The notes beneath the pieces are model-generated. The model had not been told where the DNA came from. It searched no databases and was given only the letters and a program-made list of their open reading frames with translations. Shown in pieces: positions 12,401 to 27,400 of a stretch of DNA of 64,000 nt. The stretch's first letter is position 1; the number at the start of each line of letters is the position of its first letter. Made by a program: the position numbers and the translations under genes. Source of the stretch: Macropodus opercularis. Lineage: Eukaryota; Chordata; Actinopteri; Anabantiformes; Osphronemidae. The stretch covers positions 20,430,001 to 20,494,000 of the forward strand of contig CM061109.1 in assembly GCA_030770545.1 (NCBI GenBank), written 5' to 3'.

Positions 12401-15400
12401 TTGTCCAGAGTCTCTTCTGATACAGTCCTTGATAATAACAGAAGTGCTGTTATCAGTAGAAACAATCTGAATTCTAGCTCTTAATTCAATATCTTTGCCA
12501 TCCTTGGTCCAGGAAATAACAGGGACAGGACGTCCAGCAAGGTCAGCATTAATCTTCAGAGTTTCGCCGGCTTTTACAAACACGGTCTCTCTAAATTTGA
12601 CATCCATCATGATGCGTGGTGGATCCACATCATCTTTGACAGTGATGGGACCCGTGTTGTCTGATGGTTCACTGAACAACCCAGCTGCATTCTTGGCAAT
12701 GACACGGAAGTCATATTGGTTATTTTCAGTGAGGCCTGTGACGTCGTAGTGTGTTTCAGGTACGTTGGTAAAGTTGCACCTTGTCCAGCGTCCTTCAGGA
12801 AGGTCCCTGCATTCAATAATGTAGCCAGAAACCTTAGCCCCACCATCATACTCTGGTTTATCCCAAGACAGGGAGACAGATGTTCTAGCAACAGCAGAAA
12901 CCACTGGTGTACCAGGTGGATCACATGGATCTCTTGCCGCTACTGGTTCACAGGCTTTGCTGCATTTTCCAATACCAGCAATATTTTCAGCATAAACACG
13001 GTATTCATACATCATTCCTGCTTCAATTCCAGTGACTTTGTAATCTGTGTCTTTGATCATTGTTCTGTTAATCTTAGTCCAGAGTATGCTAGAACGTTCC
13101 TTCCTCTCCAGATGATAGCCCAGAACTGGACTACCGCCATCAGTGACGGGCTCATTCCAAGTTACTAACATGTAAGACTTGGTGGCCAGCTTCACTATGG
13201 GTGTGGAAGGAGGTCCAGGCTGTTTGAAGTTATACTGAGCAGTAATTCCAGGTGAATCCAGATATGTACTCTTTCCGTAACGGTTGACTGCGTAAATGCG
13301 GAACTGGTACTCTGCTCCATGTGTCAGACGGCTCGCTTTGAAGCATGTCCTGGCAACATTACTAGCCACAATCTGCCATTCTTGTGTATTTGTATCTCGC
13401 TTTTCTACAATATAGTTACTGATGGAGCAGCCACCATTATAATCTGGTAGTGACCATGACAGTGTGATACTGTCTGAGGTTACTGCATCTACCTTGATAG
13501 CTTTAGGTGGACCTGGTTTGTCAAGAACAACGACAGCAATTTCTGCACTGACAGTTCCTCCTGTGTTAGCTAGTGTGATCTCATACTTCCCAACATGTTC
13601 TCTTTTAGCCTCTTTAATTATTATTTTGGATGAGTTTTCAGTGTTTAGGATGGTTACTGATGATGTTTGCTTTAAAGGAAGACCATCCTTCTTCCAGGAC
13701 ACAACTGGCTTTGGTCTGCCTCTTGTTGGAACCTCAATAGTGAGGTCATCTCCTGCCTTTACACTGTATGTGGTAAACAGTAAATTAACAGATGGTTCAA
13801 CTGGAACATCTTTTGTAACCACTGGCAAGCCAAGATCCTTTGGCTCACTTTTTCCTTTCTCGTTGATTGCAACAACTCTGAATAAATATGCTTCATTAGG
13901 TGTCAGGTTGGGAATGGTTGCTTCCGGCACCTTGACTGTGCATGCTGTGCCCCATTTGTCTCCAGTCTTAGGTTTAAATTCTACATTGTAGCACATTACT
14001 TTGCTTCCACCATCATGAGCAGGTTTGTCCCATGCCAGTGACACACTGGTCTTTGTCAAATCTACAAGGATAACTTTGTTTGGTGACAGAGGTACTTCAG
14101 ATACTTTGACTTCTTTGGTTTCCACTATCTGTCCTTGACCATACTGATTAACAGCACAGACTCTGAAGTAGAAAATGCCACCCTCGGGTAGCTCTTCAAT
14201 TTTGAATGAGTTGGCTGTGCAATTGCTAGTGACAGTGGTATAGGCTTTCCTGACTGACTCCCTCTTCTCTACAATGTAGTTTGTGATTTTAGAACCACCA
14301 TCAGTGAGTGGACTATGCCAGGAAAGAGTCACTGAATCTTTCTTAATCTCCTTCACAGCAAAATTTTGGGGTGCACTTGGTGTATCTAAGATCCTCACAG
14401 CAATAATCGCAGATTTTGTTCCGCTGTTGTTATTCAGTGTCAGTGAATATTTGCCACTGTCAAAGCGGTTGACGTTGTCAATGACAAGCATGGTGTACGA
14501 ACTAGTAGAGTCAATCACTGCACGATCTGTGAGAGTACCCTCAACCTTCTCCCACTTTACAGCTGGTTCGGGCCTTCCTCTGATGCTGACAAACAAACGC
14601 AGAGTTCCACCAGCTCGAACTGATACTACCTTTCTGAGATCAGTATCGAGCTCAATCTCTGGTGCTTCTACCCTGTCAGATGTAATGACAGTGCCATGGA
14701 CATTAGCTGCCTCACCCACTCCCTCAGAGTTGATTGCACAGACACGGAACTGGTATTCTCCACCCTCCTTCAACTCTGTGATTGTGAGTGTTGTGGCTTG
14801 GATTCCAGTGGGTGGTGTGCACATGGTCCATTCTTTTTCAGCTTTTTCCTCTACTGCTGGTGCTACTTCTGCTTCCACTGTTGATTCAGACACAGGTGTA
14901 TACTCTCTCATTTCAACAATATAGCCCTTGATGTAAGCACCACCATCAAAGACAGGCTTGCCCCAGGACAGTGACACAGATGACTTTGTGTAATCTATCA
15001 CTTTTGGATGGTGTGGAGGTCCGGGTGGTGTTGTGGCATCACAGGCTCTGTAGAATAGGGACAATTCACTGAGGTCACCTATTCCAGCTTCATTCTCAGC
15101 TGCAACACGGAATTCATAGAAGTGATCTGTCATCAGACCCGTAACCTTGAAGTGGGCGTCAGTCAGTTTTTGTCTGTTACATTTTGTCCACCTTACACTG
15201 TCCTTGTCACGTTTTTCAAGATGGTAGCCTTTAATGTCAGCTCCACCAGTCTGTTCTGGTGCAGTCCATGACAGAACCATGGAGTCCTTAGTAATCTGAC
15301 TTGCTTCTGGACCTCCAGGGGCACTAGGTGGCTTGTAAGGGTTGCGTGCAATAATAGGTTCACTCTCAAGATAATCACCCATTCCATACTTGTTGACTGC

Positions 15401-18400
15401 CCTGACTCTGAAAATATATTCGTCTCCAGGGAGCAAGTTTGTTAGTTTGTGGTACAGACTCTTGATATCTGATGCAGCCAAAGTCCAAGATAGCCTACTA
15501 GTCTCTCTCTTCTCCAAGACATAGTGAGTAATAGTAGCTCCCCCATCTAGCTTTGGCTCAGACCAGGCAAGAATGCACCTGTCAGCCATAACTCCTGTCA
15601 CCTTCAAGGGTCCAGTAGGTGGACCTGGTTTGTCAAGCACTTTGACAGTAATTGGAAAGGTTTTTGTACCACCTAGATTTTTGAGGACAAGTTCATAGTG
15701 GCCGCTGTCGAGTTTGACTACATCTTTAATGGTTATTGCTGCACGTTTCTGTGTAGTTCTTTCTTCAATGCGCAGGGCCTTTTCCATTTCTTTGCCCTCT
15801 TTTCGCCAGACAACATCAGGAATTGGTTTCCCATGAATATCTGCATCAAGAAGCAGGTGTTCTCCAGCATTTACAACAATGACATCCTTATATTTGGGAT
15901 CCATTGAGGCCCGTGGTGGTTCAATTTCATCAGTAGCAGTAATAGGTCCTGAGCTGTCAGATGGCTCACTGAATACACCAGCTGCATTTCTTGCAATAAC
16001 TCTGAATTCATATTGCTCATTGTCTGTCAAGCCGGTTACAACATATTCAGTTTCAATTATATTAGTGAAGTTAGCTCGTACCCAACGGATATCAGGAGAG
16101 GAAAGATCTTTCTTTTCTACAATATATCCAGTCACTTTGCTGCCACCATCATACTGAGGTTTGGTCCACTGAATCTTTATTAGATTCTTAGATATAGACA
16201 CAGCTTCAGGTGCACCTGGAGGATCACATGGGTCACGTGCAACAAAAGACTCTGACACTTTGCTGCATCTGCCTATGCCAACAATATTTTCAGCATAGGC
16301 TCTAAATTCATACCCAACACCCTCCTCAAGATTGCAGATCTTGAACTGAGTATCAGTGATAAGAGTCTTGTTCAGTTTGTTCCAAAGGATGCTACTCCTC
16401 TCTTTGCTTTCAAGATGGTAACCAATGACTGCACTTCCACCATCAATGACAGGCTCATTCCATTCAATGATCATCATTTCCTTTGTAGCAGATTTGACAT
16501 ATGGCGTTCCTGGAGGCCCTGGTGGTTTGTATGGATATTGCACAACAATGGCCTTGGATTCCAGCGGGGTGCCCTTTCCATATCTGTTTTCAGCTATTAT
16601 TCTGAACTGGTATTCTGCACCAGTCTTCAGCTTAGTGACCTTTAAAGCAGTTCTAGCAAGTTGTGTAGTGATTGACTGCCATGTGGTGGTGGTGGTGTCT
16701 CTCTTTTCCACAATATAGTTCTTTATCTGGCATCCACCTGTGTACTCTGGTGGTTCCCAGGAGAGATGGACCAAAGAATTGCTGACTTCAACTACCTTCA
16801 CTGGACCTACTGGTGCACCAGGTTTGTCAAGGATGATGACAGTTACTTCCTCAGTGATTGTGCCAGCAGTGTTGGTAGCTGTGATTGCATATTTACCAAA
16901 GTCCTCCTTGCAAGTTTCAGTGATTTGAATTCCAGTTGTTGCAGGTGCATTTACTACATTCACTCTGGATGTCACCTTCAAAGGTTGGCAATCCTTTGTC
17001 CAGGTGACTTTAGGTTTGGGCCTGCCAAGCACAGGGAACTCCAACTTCAGATCTTTGCCGGCTAATACACTGTAAGTGTTGAACTGCATTGAGATGCTTG
17101 GCTCCATGATCAAGTCACTGGCAATAACAGGTGCAGCAAGTGCCTTTGGCTCACTCTTACCCTTCTCATTGAAAGCAATGATACGGAATAGATATTCAGT
17201 TCCAACAGTGAGGCCTGTGACAGTACCCTCGCAAGTCTTTGTATTGGCTGCAACTCCCCACTTGTCTGTACCCTTAGGCTGCATCTCGATTAGGTAGCCA
17301 CCAATTTTACTGCCTCCATCATGTTCGGGTTTCTCCCAGGCTAGTGAGGCACTAGTCTTGGTGACGTCAGTGAGAAAAACCTTTCCAACAGGTAGTGGGA
17401 CCTCAGAGGCCTTGGACGCGGTCTTCGTTTCAACAGCTTGGCCAACTCCATAGTCATTCTCAGCCATAACTCTGAAATAGTACATAGCACCTTCAATCAA
17501 GTTCTCAACTTTGAATGTAGTCTTTGTGCATTTAGTGGACACATTTGCATATGCCTTTCTGGTTGATTCCCGTTTGTCAATTACATAGTTCTTGATTTTG
17601 GAACCTCCATCAATCAGTGGGGCATCCCAGACAAGTGTGACAGAGTCTTTTTTGACATGTTGAACCACAATGTTCTGTGGAGGCCCTGGTGTATCCAGGA
17701 CTTTAACAGCGACAAAATCAGATACAGAGCCACTGGAGTTAGTCAAGCTCAGCGTGTATTTCCCTGAATCACTTCTGTCACATGAGTCAATGGACAGCTG
17801 TGTGAAGTTGAGCGCTTTCTCAACTACTGCCTTCTCAGTCAGATTACTTTCATCCTTAGTCCACTTGATCTCAGGTGTTGGCCTGCCCTTGAATGGAATA
17901 TGAATCCTAACAGATGCACCAGCTTTGACTGTTATGCCTTTCCTCAGCTCAGAGTCAAGTTGGATCTGTGGTGGGTCCAACCTATCTTCAGTCTTAGCTG
18001 TTCCAGAGAGAGCTGCTGGTTCACCAACTCCCATTTTGTTTAGAGCACACACTCTAATCTTGTATTCCTGGCCCTCAGTAAGCTTGGTAATTTCATATTT
18101 GTTGACACGCAAACCAGTTGCTGGCGTAACCATGTTCCATTCCTCCTCTTCAGCCTTGCAGACCTCGACAATATATCCCTGAATTGTGCTCCCACCATCA
18201 GACAGTGGCTTGGCCCATGACACTGTAATAGAACTCTTTGTAGAGTCAATCAAACTCACATATGCTGGGGCTCCAGGTTTGTACTTGGGGTCGCAGGCCT
18301 TATAGTATGAACTTGGGAGACTTGGCTCTCCCACTCCAACCAAATTCTCAGCAGCCACTCTAAACTCATACTCATGGCTAGTGGTCAGGCCTGTGACTCT

Positions 18401-21400
18401 AAAGGAGAGGTCAGTGACCCTTTGTCTATTGCATCTTGTCCATTTGATTCCACTTCTGTCCTTCTTTTCAATAATGTAATTGGTAATCTCACTGCCACCA
18501 TTGCTTTCAGGTGCAGACCAAGTAATAGTCATTCCATCATGGGTGATGTTGGACACGTCCTGTATATGAGGCGCACCAGGAGAAACAAATGGGGTTTTCA
18601 TAGTCACACCACCAGACTCCAGTGGCTCACTAACACCGTAACTGTTTACTGCCATAACACGGAACATATAGTCATTGCCTTCCAGTAATTTGGTGACTTT
18701 GTAGCATGTAGTCTCACATCTGTTAGAAACAATAGTCCAAGCTAGACGGCTTGTCTCTCTTCTCTCAATGACATAATGTGTTATAGGACTACCTCCATCA
18801 TGGAAAGGGGCTCGCCATACCAATGTGCATCGATCTTCAGCTACTCCAGTGATGTGGAGGGGTCCTTCACATGGGCTAGGCCTGTCCAGGACAACAACTT
18901 TAAATGCAACAGTTTCACTGCCAGCCTCATTTGTCAGCAGAAGTGTGTACATTCCACCATCAATCCTGACAGAGTCCTTGATGACAATCATGGCGTGATT
19001 TTCTGTGTTTTTGATCTCAAGTCTAAGTGTGTTCTCTACTGCTTTATCATCCTTGAACCACTGGATTGTAGGAAGTGGTTTGCCACGAACATCAGCATCT
19101 AGCTTGAATGTCTCTCCAGCATTAATTATTATTGTCTTGGTCAATGCAGGGTCAATAGAGAATTTAGGTGCCTCAATGGTATCGCTTGCAGTGATAGGTC
19201 CACTGTTGTAGGATGGCTTGCTTATGGTCCCAACAGCATTTTTAGCAATTACTCTAAAGTCATACTGTGCATTCTCAGTTAGACCAGTTACATTAAAGTG
19301 GGTCTCAGTCACATTGGTGAAGTTTGCCCTTACCCACCTTCCTTCAGGCAGGTCACGCTTCTCCACAATATAGCCAGTAATATTACTGCCACCATCATAC
19401 TCTGGTTTAGTCCACTGAATGACAATGGTATCTTTAGTAACATGGATGGCTTCTGGAGTGCCAGGGGGATCACATGGGTCACGTGCAACACAGCCCTCTG
19501 AAACTTTACTGCTCCTGCCAATCCCAACAATATTTTCGGCATACACCCTGTACTCATATTCTACACCTTCCTCCAAGGGGTGTGACTTGAAACTGGTCTC
19601 ATGAATAAGTGTCTTGTTGATTTTTACCCAAAGAATACTATTCCTTTCCTTCCTTTCGAGATGGTAGCCAAGAACGGGGCTCCCTCCATCTGTGACAGGC
19701 TCGTGCCACTCAACAATTTGGTGGTCCCTAGAGAGAGACGAGATGAAAGGAGTGCCTGGGGGGCCTGGTTCTCTGTATGGGTACTGAGCAACCACAGAAG
19801 ATGAATCCAAACCATGACTCTTGCCATAGCGGTTCTGAGCAATGATCCTGAACTGATATTCAGCTCCGGCTTTCAGTCTTGGCACTTTGATGGTAGTTCT
19901 GGCACAGTTGATGCTCACGTTTTCCCATGTTGTTGTTGTGGTATCTCTCTTCTGCACAATGTAGTTTGAAATCTGGCAGCCACCATTGTGTTTTGGTGGG
20001 TCCCATGCAATGGTAACACTCTGTGTTGTGATTTCATCAAACCTCACAGGGCCAGATGGAGGGCCAGGCTTGTCAAGTACAATGATTTCAACTGTTGTGT
20101 CCTTTTTGCCAACCGAGTTAGAAACACATATACTGTACATGCCACCATCATCACCTGCTGCCTCCTTAATGCTCAGTGTTGTATGTGTTAGGGCATCAAT
20201 GATGTTGACTCTTGTAGTGAACTTCAAAGGTGCTCCATCTTTAGACCATGTCACTGTTGGCTTGGGACGTCCAAAGACAGGAATGTCAATTATCAGGTCT
20301 TTGCCCACATTGACGCTATAGCTGCTGAATGCTGGTCGAACATCTGGCTCAAAGACCAAGTCTTTGGTCATTACTGGACCAGCAAGGACTTTGGGGTCAC
20401 TCTTTCCTTTATCATTGACTGCTGTAATTCTGAACAGATACTCTTCTCCTGGGTTGAGATTGGAAACAATGGCCTCCATTGTCTTGTATGTGTTAACATT
20501 GCACCATTTTGTCTGGCCCTTAAGCTGCACCTCAAGTAGGTACTGCACAACTCTGCTACCACCATCATAGCCAGGCTTCTCCCATGCCAAAGAAATACTT
20601 GTCTTCGTTTGGTCTGTAACAATTAAGTTCTTTGGCGACTGAGGCACTTCTGAGACCTTAATAGGGTCAAGGGTTGCAGCAGGCAAGCCAACACCATGTG
20701 CATTCTCAGCAAGGACTCGGAAATAGTAACTGCAACCCTCCTGGAGAGGTTCAATTTTCCATGAAAGAGCATGGCAGTTTGTTACAACAGCAGCATATGT
20801 TTTGCGTGTACTTTCTCTCTTTTCAACAATGTAGTTCTTGATCTTGGATCCACCATCCAACAAAGGTGGCTCCCATGCCAGTGTCACGGACTGGTTTGTA
20901 ATTTCTTTCACCTTAAGGTTGACTGGAGCATCAGGTGTGTCAAGAACACGAACAACAACAATTGCAGATTTGGTTCCACTAGAGTTTTCCGCAGTAACAG
21001 TGTATTTCCCACTGTCATTTCTACTCATCTTGTCAATCACAAGGGATGTGTAACTGCTTGTCACCTCAACTTGGGCACTCTCTTTAAGGGCAGCTTCATC
21101 CTTGTTCCACTTGATGGTAGGGGAAGGCTTTCCTTTTATGGGAATAAACAGCCGAAGGGAAACTCCAGCTTTAATAGCAACAATCTTTCTCAGTTCTGGG
21201 TCAATGTCAAGGTCTGGTTCTTCCGCCCTGTCCTGAGCAACAACAGCCCCAGGGACATCAGTATGTTCACCAACTCCAACCTTGTTAATAGCACATACTC
21301 TAAATTTGTATGCCTGATTTTCCTTCAGGTTTGCAACTTCAAACCTGGTTTTCTTGACACCTGCTGGTGGTGTGCAGATCATCCATTCTTCTGCAGGTGC

Positions 21401-24400
21401 ATCTGTAGCTGGAGCCTCAGCTGGTACTGTAGTGCAGCATTCAACAATGTAACTCTGAATTTCACAGCCCCCATCACAGGTTGGCTTGCCCCATGAGAGG
21501 AATACTGATGCTTTAGTTGTGTCAGTAACTCTTGGATTGTGTGGCGGACCAGGCCTGAAGATGGGATCAAAAGCTTTGTAGAATACAGTCGGGGAGCTTG
21601 GTTCTCCAATGCCAACTGCGTTCTCAGCCACCACTCTGAATTCATAAATATGGCTTTCCAGTAGTCCAGTAACTTTGAAAATCAAGTCAGTGACAATTTG
21701 CCGGTTGCATCTGGTCCATCTTACACCCTCTTTGTCATGTTTCTCAATTACATATCCAATCACAGGACTGCCTCCATCTTCAGACGGAGCCTCCCATGTG
21801 AGCACCATTGAATCTTTTTTAATGTCTGAAACTTCTATGTTCTTGGGTGACCCAGGGGGAACATACGGATCTTTGATTATGACAGCAGCCGATTCAAGTG
21901 GTGCTCCTGCTCCAAACTTATTTACTGCATGGACTCTGAAGATGTATTCATTTCCTTCCAGAAGTTTAGTAACCTTTAGACAAGTATTCTCCACTTTTGG
22001 GTTAACAACAGTCCAGACCAGTCTGCTTGTCTCTCTCTTTTCCACAGTGTAGTGAGAGATGTTGCTGCCACCATCTTGTAGTGGTGGTTTCCATGTAAGA
22101 CAGCATCGGTCTTTCATTATTCCTGTAATAACAAGAGGTCCTTGTGGTTCTCCAGGTTTATCTAGAACAACCACATTGACCTGTATAGTCTTTTCACCTC
22201 CAGGATTTTTTAAGAGCAGTGTGTACTGGCCTCCATCGGAAAGATTAACTTCTTTGACAAATATGTTAGCTTTTGTGGGAGTGTTCTTAATTTCTCTATG
22301 AATAGTGTTGCCCAGTTCTTGCTCCCCCTTCATCCAGTGTATAGAGGGCAATGGCTTGCCATGTACATCTGCATCAATCTTGAAGTTGTCTCCAGCATTA
22401 ATCACAATAGCCTGTGTGTACTCTGGGTCAATACTTATACGTGGTGGCTCAATCTCATCCCTGGCTGTGATTGGGCCAGTGCTGTAAGAGGGGAGGCTGA
22501 AAACACCAGCAGCATTTCTGGCTATAACACGGAATTCATATTGATTGTCCTGCACAAGTCCAGTTGCAGCATATTCTGTTTCAATGACATTAGTGAAGTT
22601 AGCCTTCAGCCAGCGCCCTTCAGGAAGCTCTTTCTTTTCCACAATGTAACCTGTAACCTTTGCACCGCCATCATACTCAGGCTTTGTCCATACAATGGTG
22701 ACAGAGTCCTTGGTAATCCTTGTTGCCTCTGGGGTGCCTGGAGGATCACATGGGTCTCTTGCAATGCGTCCCTCAGACACTTTGCTTGCTTTTCCTATTC
22801 CAACAATGTTTTCAGCATAAACTCTGTATTCATATTCCATGCCTGCTTCCAGCCCAGTGGTCTTGAACGTTTGGTCAGTAATAAGAGACTTATTTAGTTT
22901 GACCCAAAGAATGCTATTTCGCTCTTTGCGTTCAAGATGATACCCTAATACTGGACTTCCACCATCATTCACAGGTTCATTCCAGGCTACCACCATGCTA
23001 TCTTTGCTGCAGGCTGCAATGGATGGTGTTCCAGGAGGCCCTGGGAGTTTGTATGGGTACTGAGCCACAATACACCCTGATAAAAGACTTGGACCTTTTC
23101 CATATCTGTTCTCTGCTGTGATTCTAAACTGATATTCAGAACCAGTCTTTAGTCTACCTGCCTTTATTTTGGTCCTTGCCAGGTTTGGTGATACAACCAT
23201 CCAGTTAGTTGTAGAAGTGTCTCTCTTTTCCACAATGTAGTTTTTGATGGTGCAACCACCATCATAGTCTGGTGGGTTCCAGGTGATGGTTACACTGTCA
23301 GAAGTGACCTGCTCCACTTTAACTGGACCCCCTGGCTGGCCAGGCTTGTCAAGGACAACAATTCCAATATCTGCATTTGTTTGTCCTGCTATGTTGCTGA
23401 GAGCAATAATATATTGTCCAACATCGTCTTTAGTGGCCTCTTTTATGCTGAGGTTTAGCCTTGTGTCTGTTGCATCAAAGTTTACTCTGGTAGTCCGTTT
23501 TAGAGGCTGACCATCCTTTACCCAGGTGACTGCTGCCTTGGGGCGTGCGACATATGGAACCTCCACTATTAAGTCTTCTCCTGCCAACACGCTGAATGTA
23601 TTGAACAACATTTTGGCAACAGGTGCTATCACCAGGTCTTTTACAATAACAGGGACGCCAATTTGACGTGGGTCACTCGCTCCTTTCTCATTTTTTGCTG
23701 CTACACGGAACATATATTCTTCACCTGCATTAAGTCCACTTATTGTAGCTTCTGTTTCTTTTACAATCGTAGCTTGGGTCCACTTATCAGTCCCTTTAGG
23801 CTGGATTTCAACAACATAGCAGCCCACTCTGCTTCCACCATCATGTTCTGGCCTTTCCCAGGAGAGGGTGACACTATTTTTGGTAACATCCTTAAGAGTT
23901 ATTTTGCCAGGTGGTTGTGGTTTCTCAGACACTTTAACTGATTCCCCAGTCTCAATGGGCAAGCCAATACCATATTCATTCTCAGCCAAAACTCTAAAGT
24001 AATAGTTGCAACCTTCCAGGAGCTGGTCGACTGTGAACGTGGTATTATGGCAGTTGGCATTGACTGTGGCATATGCTTTCCTTGTTGACTCACGTTTTTC
24101 AACAATATAGTTCTTAATCTTTACTCCTCCATCATTCAGTGGTGGTTCCCAGGTTAGAGTAACAGCTTCATTTGTTACAGCAGTAATCTTCAAATTCTGT
24201 GGAGCACTTGGTGTATCAAGCACCCTGACTTGGACTGTGACAGTCTTGGAGCCAGAACTGTTTTCAATTGTAAGGTTATACTTTCCACTGTCAAATCTAT
24301 TGACATTTTCAATTACAAGTGATGTATAAGATGATGTGCTTTCAATGGTAGCCCTTTCAATAGGCTCACCATCTCCTTTTGTCCATCTAGCTTGAGGAGC

Positions 24401-27400
24401 TGGTCTGCCTCTGATTGGAACAAACAGTCTAAGTGAACAACAAGCTCTAAGACTGACAACCTTGCGGAGCTCAGCATCCAAATCAATCTCTGGAGGGAGA
24501 TGCCTGTCCTCTGCCTTGGCATTACCAGGCACGGATGCTGCTTCTCCAATGCCTTCACCATTGATGGCAGAAATGTTAATCTTGTACTCCTGGTTCTCCG
24601 TCAGGTTGATAATGGTGAATGAAGTGGCAACTAGACCCCCTTTGGGTGTCACAATGGTCCATTCCTCCTCTTCCTTGTTTTCAGATGGGATGCAGGTCTC
24701 CACAATGTAGCCAGTGATTTCAGAGCCACCGTCATATACAGGTTTGTTCCAGGCAACAGTAATTGAGGACCTCGTTGTGTCTAAAATTCTGGGATTGCAT
24801 GGAGCACCTGGCTTGTACAGTGCATCAGTTGCCTTGTAGAATGGACTGTTAACACTTGGCATACTCACTCCAACAGCATTCTCAGCAGTTATCCTGAATT
24901 CATAATCATGACCAAGAACAAGGCCTGTTACCTTGAACTGTAGATCTTTGACCTTTCTCTTGTTGCATTTGACCCAGCGTAGGCCTATTCTGTCTTTTCT
25001 TTCAACATTGTATGTAACGATAGGTGTTCCACCATCACTCTTTGGCGCTTGCCACATAACAACCATTGAATCTTTAGTAGTAGCTGTCACCTCTGGATTT
25101 TCTGGAGGATCTGAAATCAGGTATGGGTTGTCTGTAATGGTTGGATCCGAAACAAGAGCCTCACCAAGTCCATATTTGTTTACTGCCATAGCTCTAAAGA
25201 TGTATTCATCTCCTTTGAGCAGCTTGGTCACCTTAAATTGTGTTACTTGTAGGTCTGACACTACATTGGTCCAAACTAGTCTGCTTGACTCACGCTTCTC
25301 AACCACATAACCTTCAATTTTGGCACCACCATCATCAGCAGGTGGAGCCCATGTGAGTATACAGTTGTCAGCTGTGACATTAGATACCTTAAGAGGTCCA
25401 ACTGGTGGTCCAGGTCTGTCAAGAACTTTAACATTGAAGATGTGCTTAGCAAATCCACCAACATTAGTGGCAGTCAAGACAAACTCTCCTCCATCTAATC
25501 TGATAGAGTCCTTGTTGGTTAAAGTTGTAGTCAGTTCAGTGAACTTCACTTCTAGTTTCAGTGTGTTTTCAACCTCTTTTCCATTCTTGGTCCAAACCAT
25601 AGATGGTGTTGGTTGTCCAGCAATGTCAGCATCAAGCTTAAAGGATTCTCCTGCCTTCACTAGAATAACATCCTTAAAAATAGCATCCACCATAATACGT
25701 GGCTCAATAATGTCATCTTTGCAGATAATTGCATCTGAAGGGTCAGAGGGCATACTCACTGCACCTGCTGAGTTCCTAGCTATGACCCGGAACTCATACG
25801 AGGCATCTTGAGTCAGTCCACTGATAGTGAAGGATGTCTCAATGATGTTGGTAAAGTTTGCTCTAATCCATCGACCAGCAGGTAGTTCTCTCTTTTCCAC
25901 GGTGTAGCCAGTGATTTTGAAACCACCATCATATTCTGGCTTTGTCCACTGAATAGTAATGACACTCTTGTTGACAAATATTGGTACAGGCTGACCTGGT
26001 GGGTCCACAGGGTCCAAGGCCAGTATTGGTTCTGAAGCCTTGCTGGGCTTGCCAGTTCCAGCCATGTTTTCAGCCATAACACGGAACTCATAGGCAATTC
26101 CATCTTCCAGCCCTGTGGTTTTAAAGATATTTCCTTTCACAATACCCTTGCTGATCTTAATCCACACAATACTGTTTCTTTCTTTTCTCTCTATGTGATA
26201 ACCAATGACTTCATTTCCACCATCAGACACAGGCTCATTCCAGCCAATTGTTATGGAATCTTTGGTAAATGCAACAACATTAGGAGTACCAGGGGGTCCA
26301 GGTACTTTGAATGGATAGGCAGCCACTACTGCCTCTGAGGTGATGGGTGGTCCTACACCATATCTGTTCTTAGCCTTCACTCTAAACTGGTACTCAGATC
26401 CAGTGGTTAACCTGGTGGCTTTGAATATGGTACGGATGACTTGAGTAGACAGCTCTGTCCACGTCTGGGAAGTGGTGTCTCTAATGTCAACCACATAATT
26501 GTTGATTGGAACACCTCCATCATTCTCAGGAGTGTCCCAGGCAAAGATGCAATAGGTACGAGCTATCTCTACTATCTTGACCGGTCCCTTAGGTGGGCCA
26601 GGTACATCGTGTACTTTAATAAAGATGTTGTCTATCACGGAACCGACAATATTCTTTCCTGTCAGAGTGTATGTACCGCTGTCTGCTCTGGTGCACTCAT
26701 TGATGCTGAGGATAACAGTAGAAGCAGTAGTCTCCACATTGGTTCTCTGTGTGAGCTTCAGGGCTTGACCATCTTTCAGCCAAGAGATGGTTGGTCTAGG
26801 ATGTCCCATAAATGGAATTTCAACCTTGATGTCATCTCCTGCCTTAGCAATAACAGTCTTCTGGCATACACCACGCAGATCAAACTCAGGCAATGAAGTA
26901 GAATCCTTTACAACAACGGGTTTGCTGTCACGTGGAGTGCTTCTACCAGATAGGTTGACGGCCATCACGCGGAAAATGTACTCCTCATTCTCATTTAGAC
27001 CCTTCACTGTGAAATCCATGGCTTTGACTGTTGTCACATGGCTCCATTGATCACTTCCCTTCTTTTGGGCTTCCAGGACATATCCTGTAATTCTGCTTCC
27101 ACCGTCATGCTTTGGTTTGGTCCAAGCCAGGCTCACAGAGTTTTTGCTTATATGAGTAGGAATAATACTTCCTGGTGGAGTTGGTGCCTGGGAAGCCCGA
27201 ACTGGATCTGCAGTTTCAACAGCCTCACCAATTCCATATTCATTCTCAGCAGACACTCTGAAATAGTACTCACAGCCTTCACCCAGCTCACCAATCCTGA
27301 CTGAAGTGGTTGGGCAATTTGTTACAACAGTAGCAAAAGCTTTGCGTGTTGATTCTCTTTTTTCAATTATATAGTTTGTGATCTTGGCTCCGCCATCAAT

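Noticed and set aside
20771..21496. Long plus-strand ORF (241 codons) opposite the giant exon, and similar ones at 27435-28088, 14283-14924 and 10974-11606
   Set aside because: They lie exactly antisense to titin coding sequence, show no domain or motif, and recur at the same places in successive repeats. They are by-products of titin codon usage.
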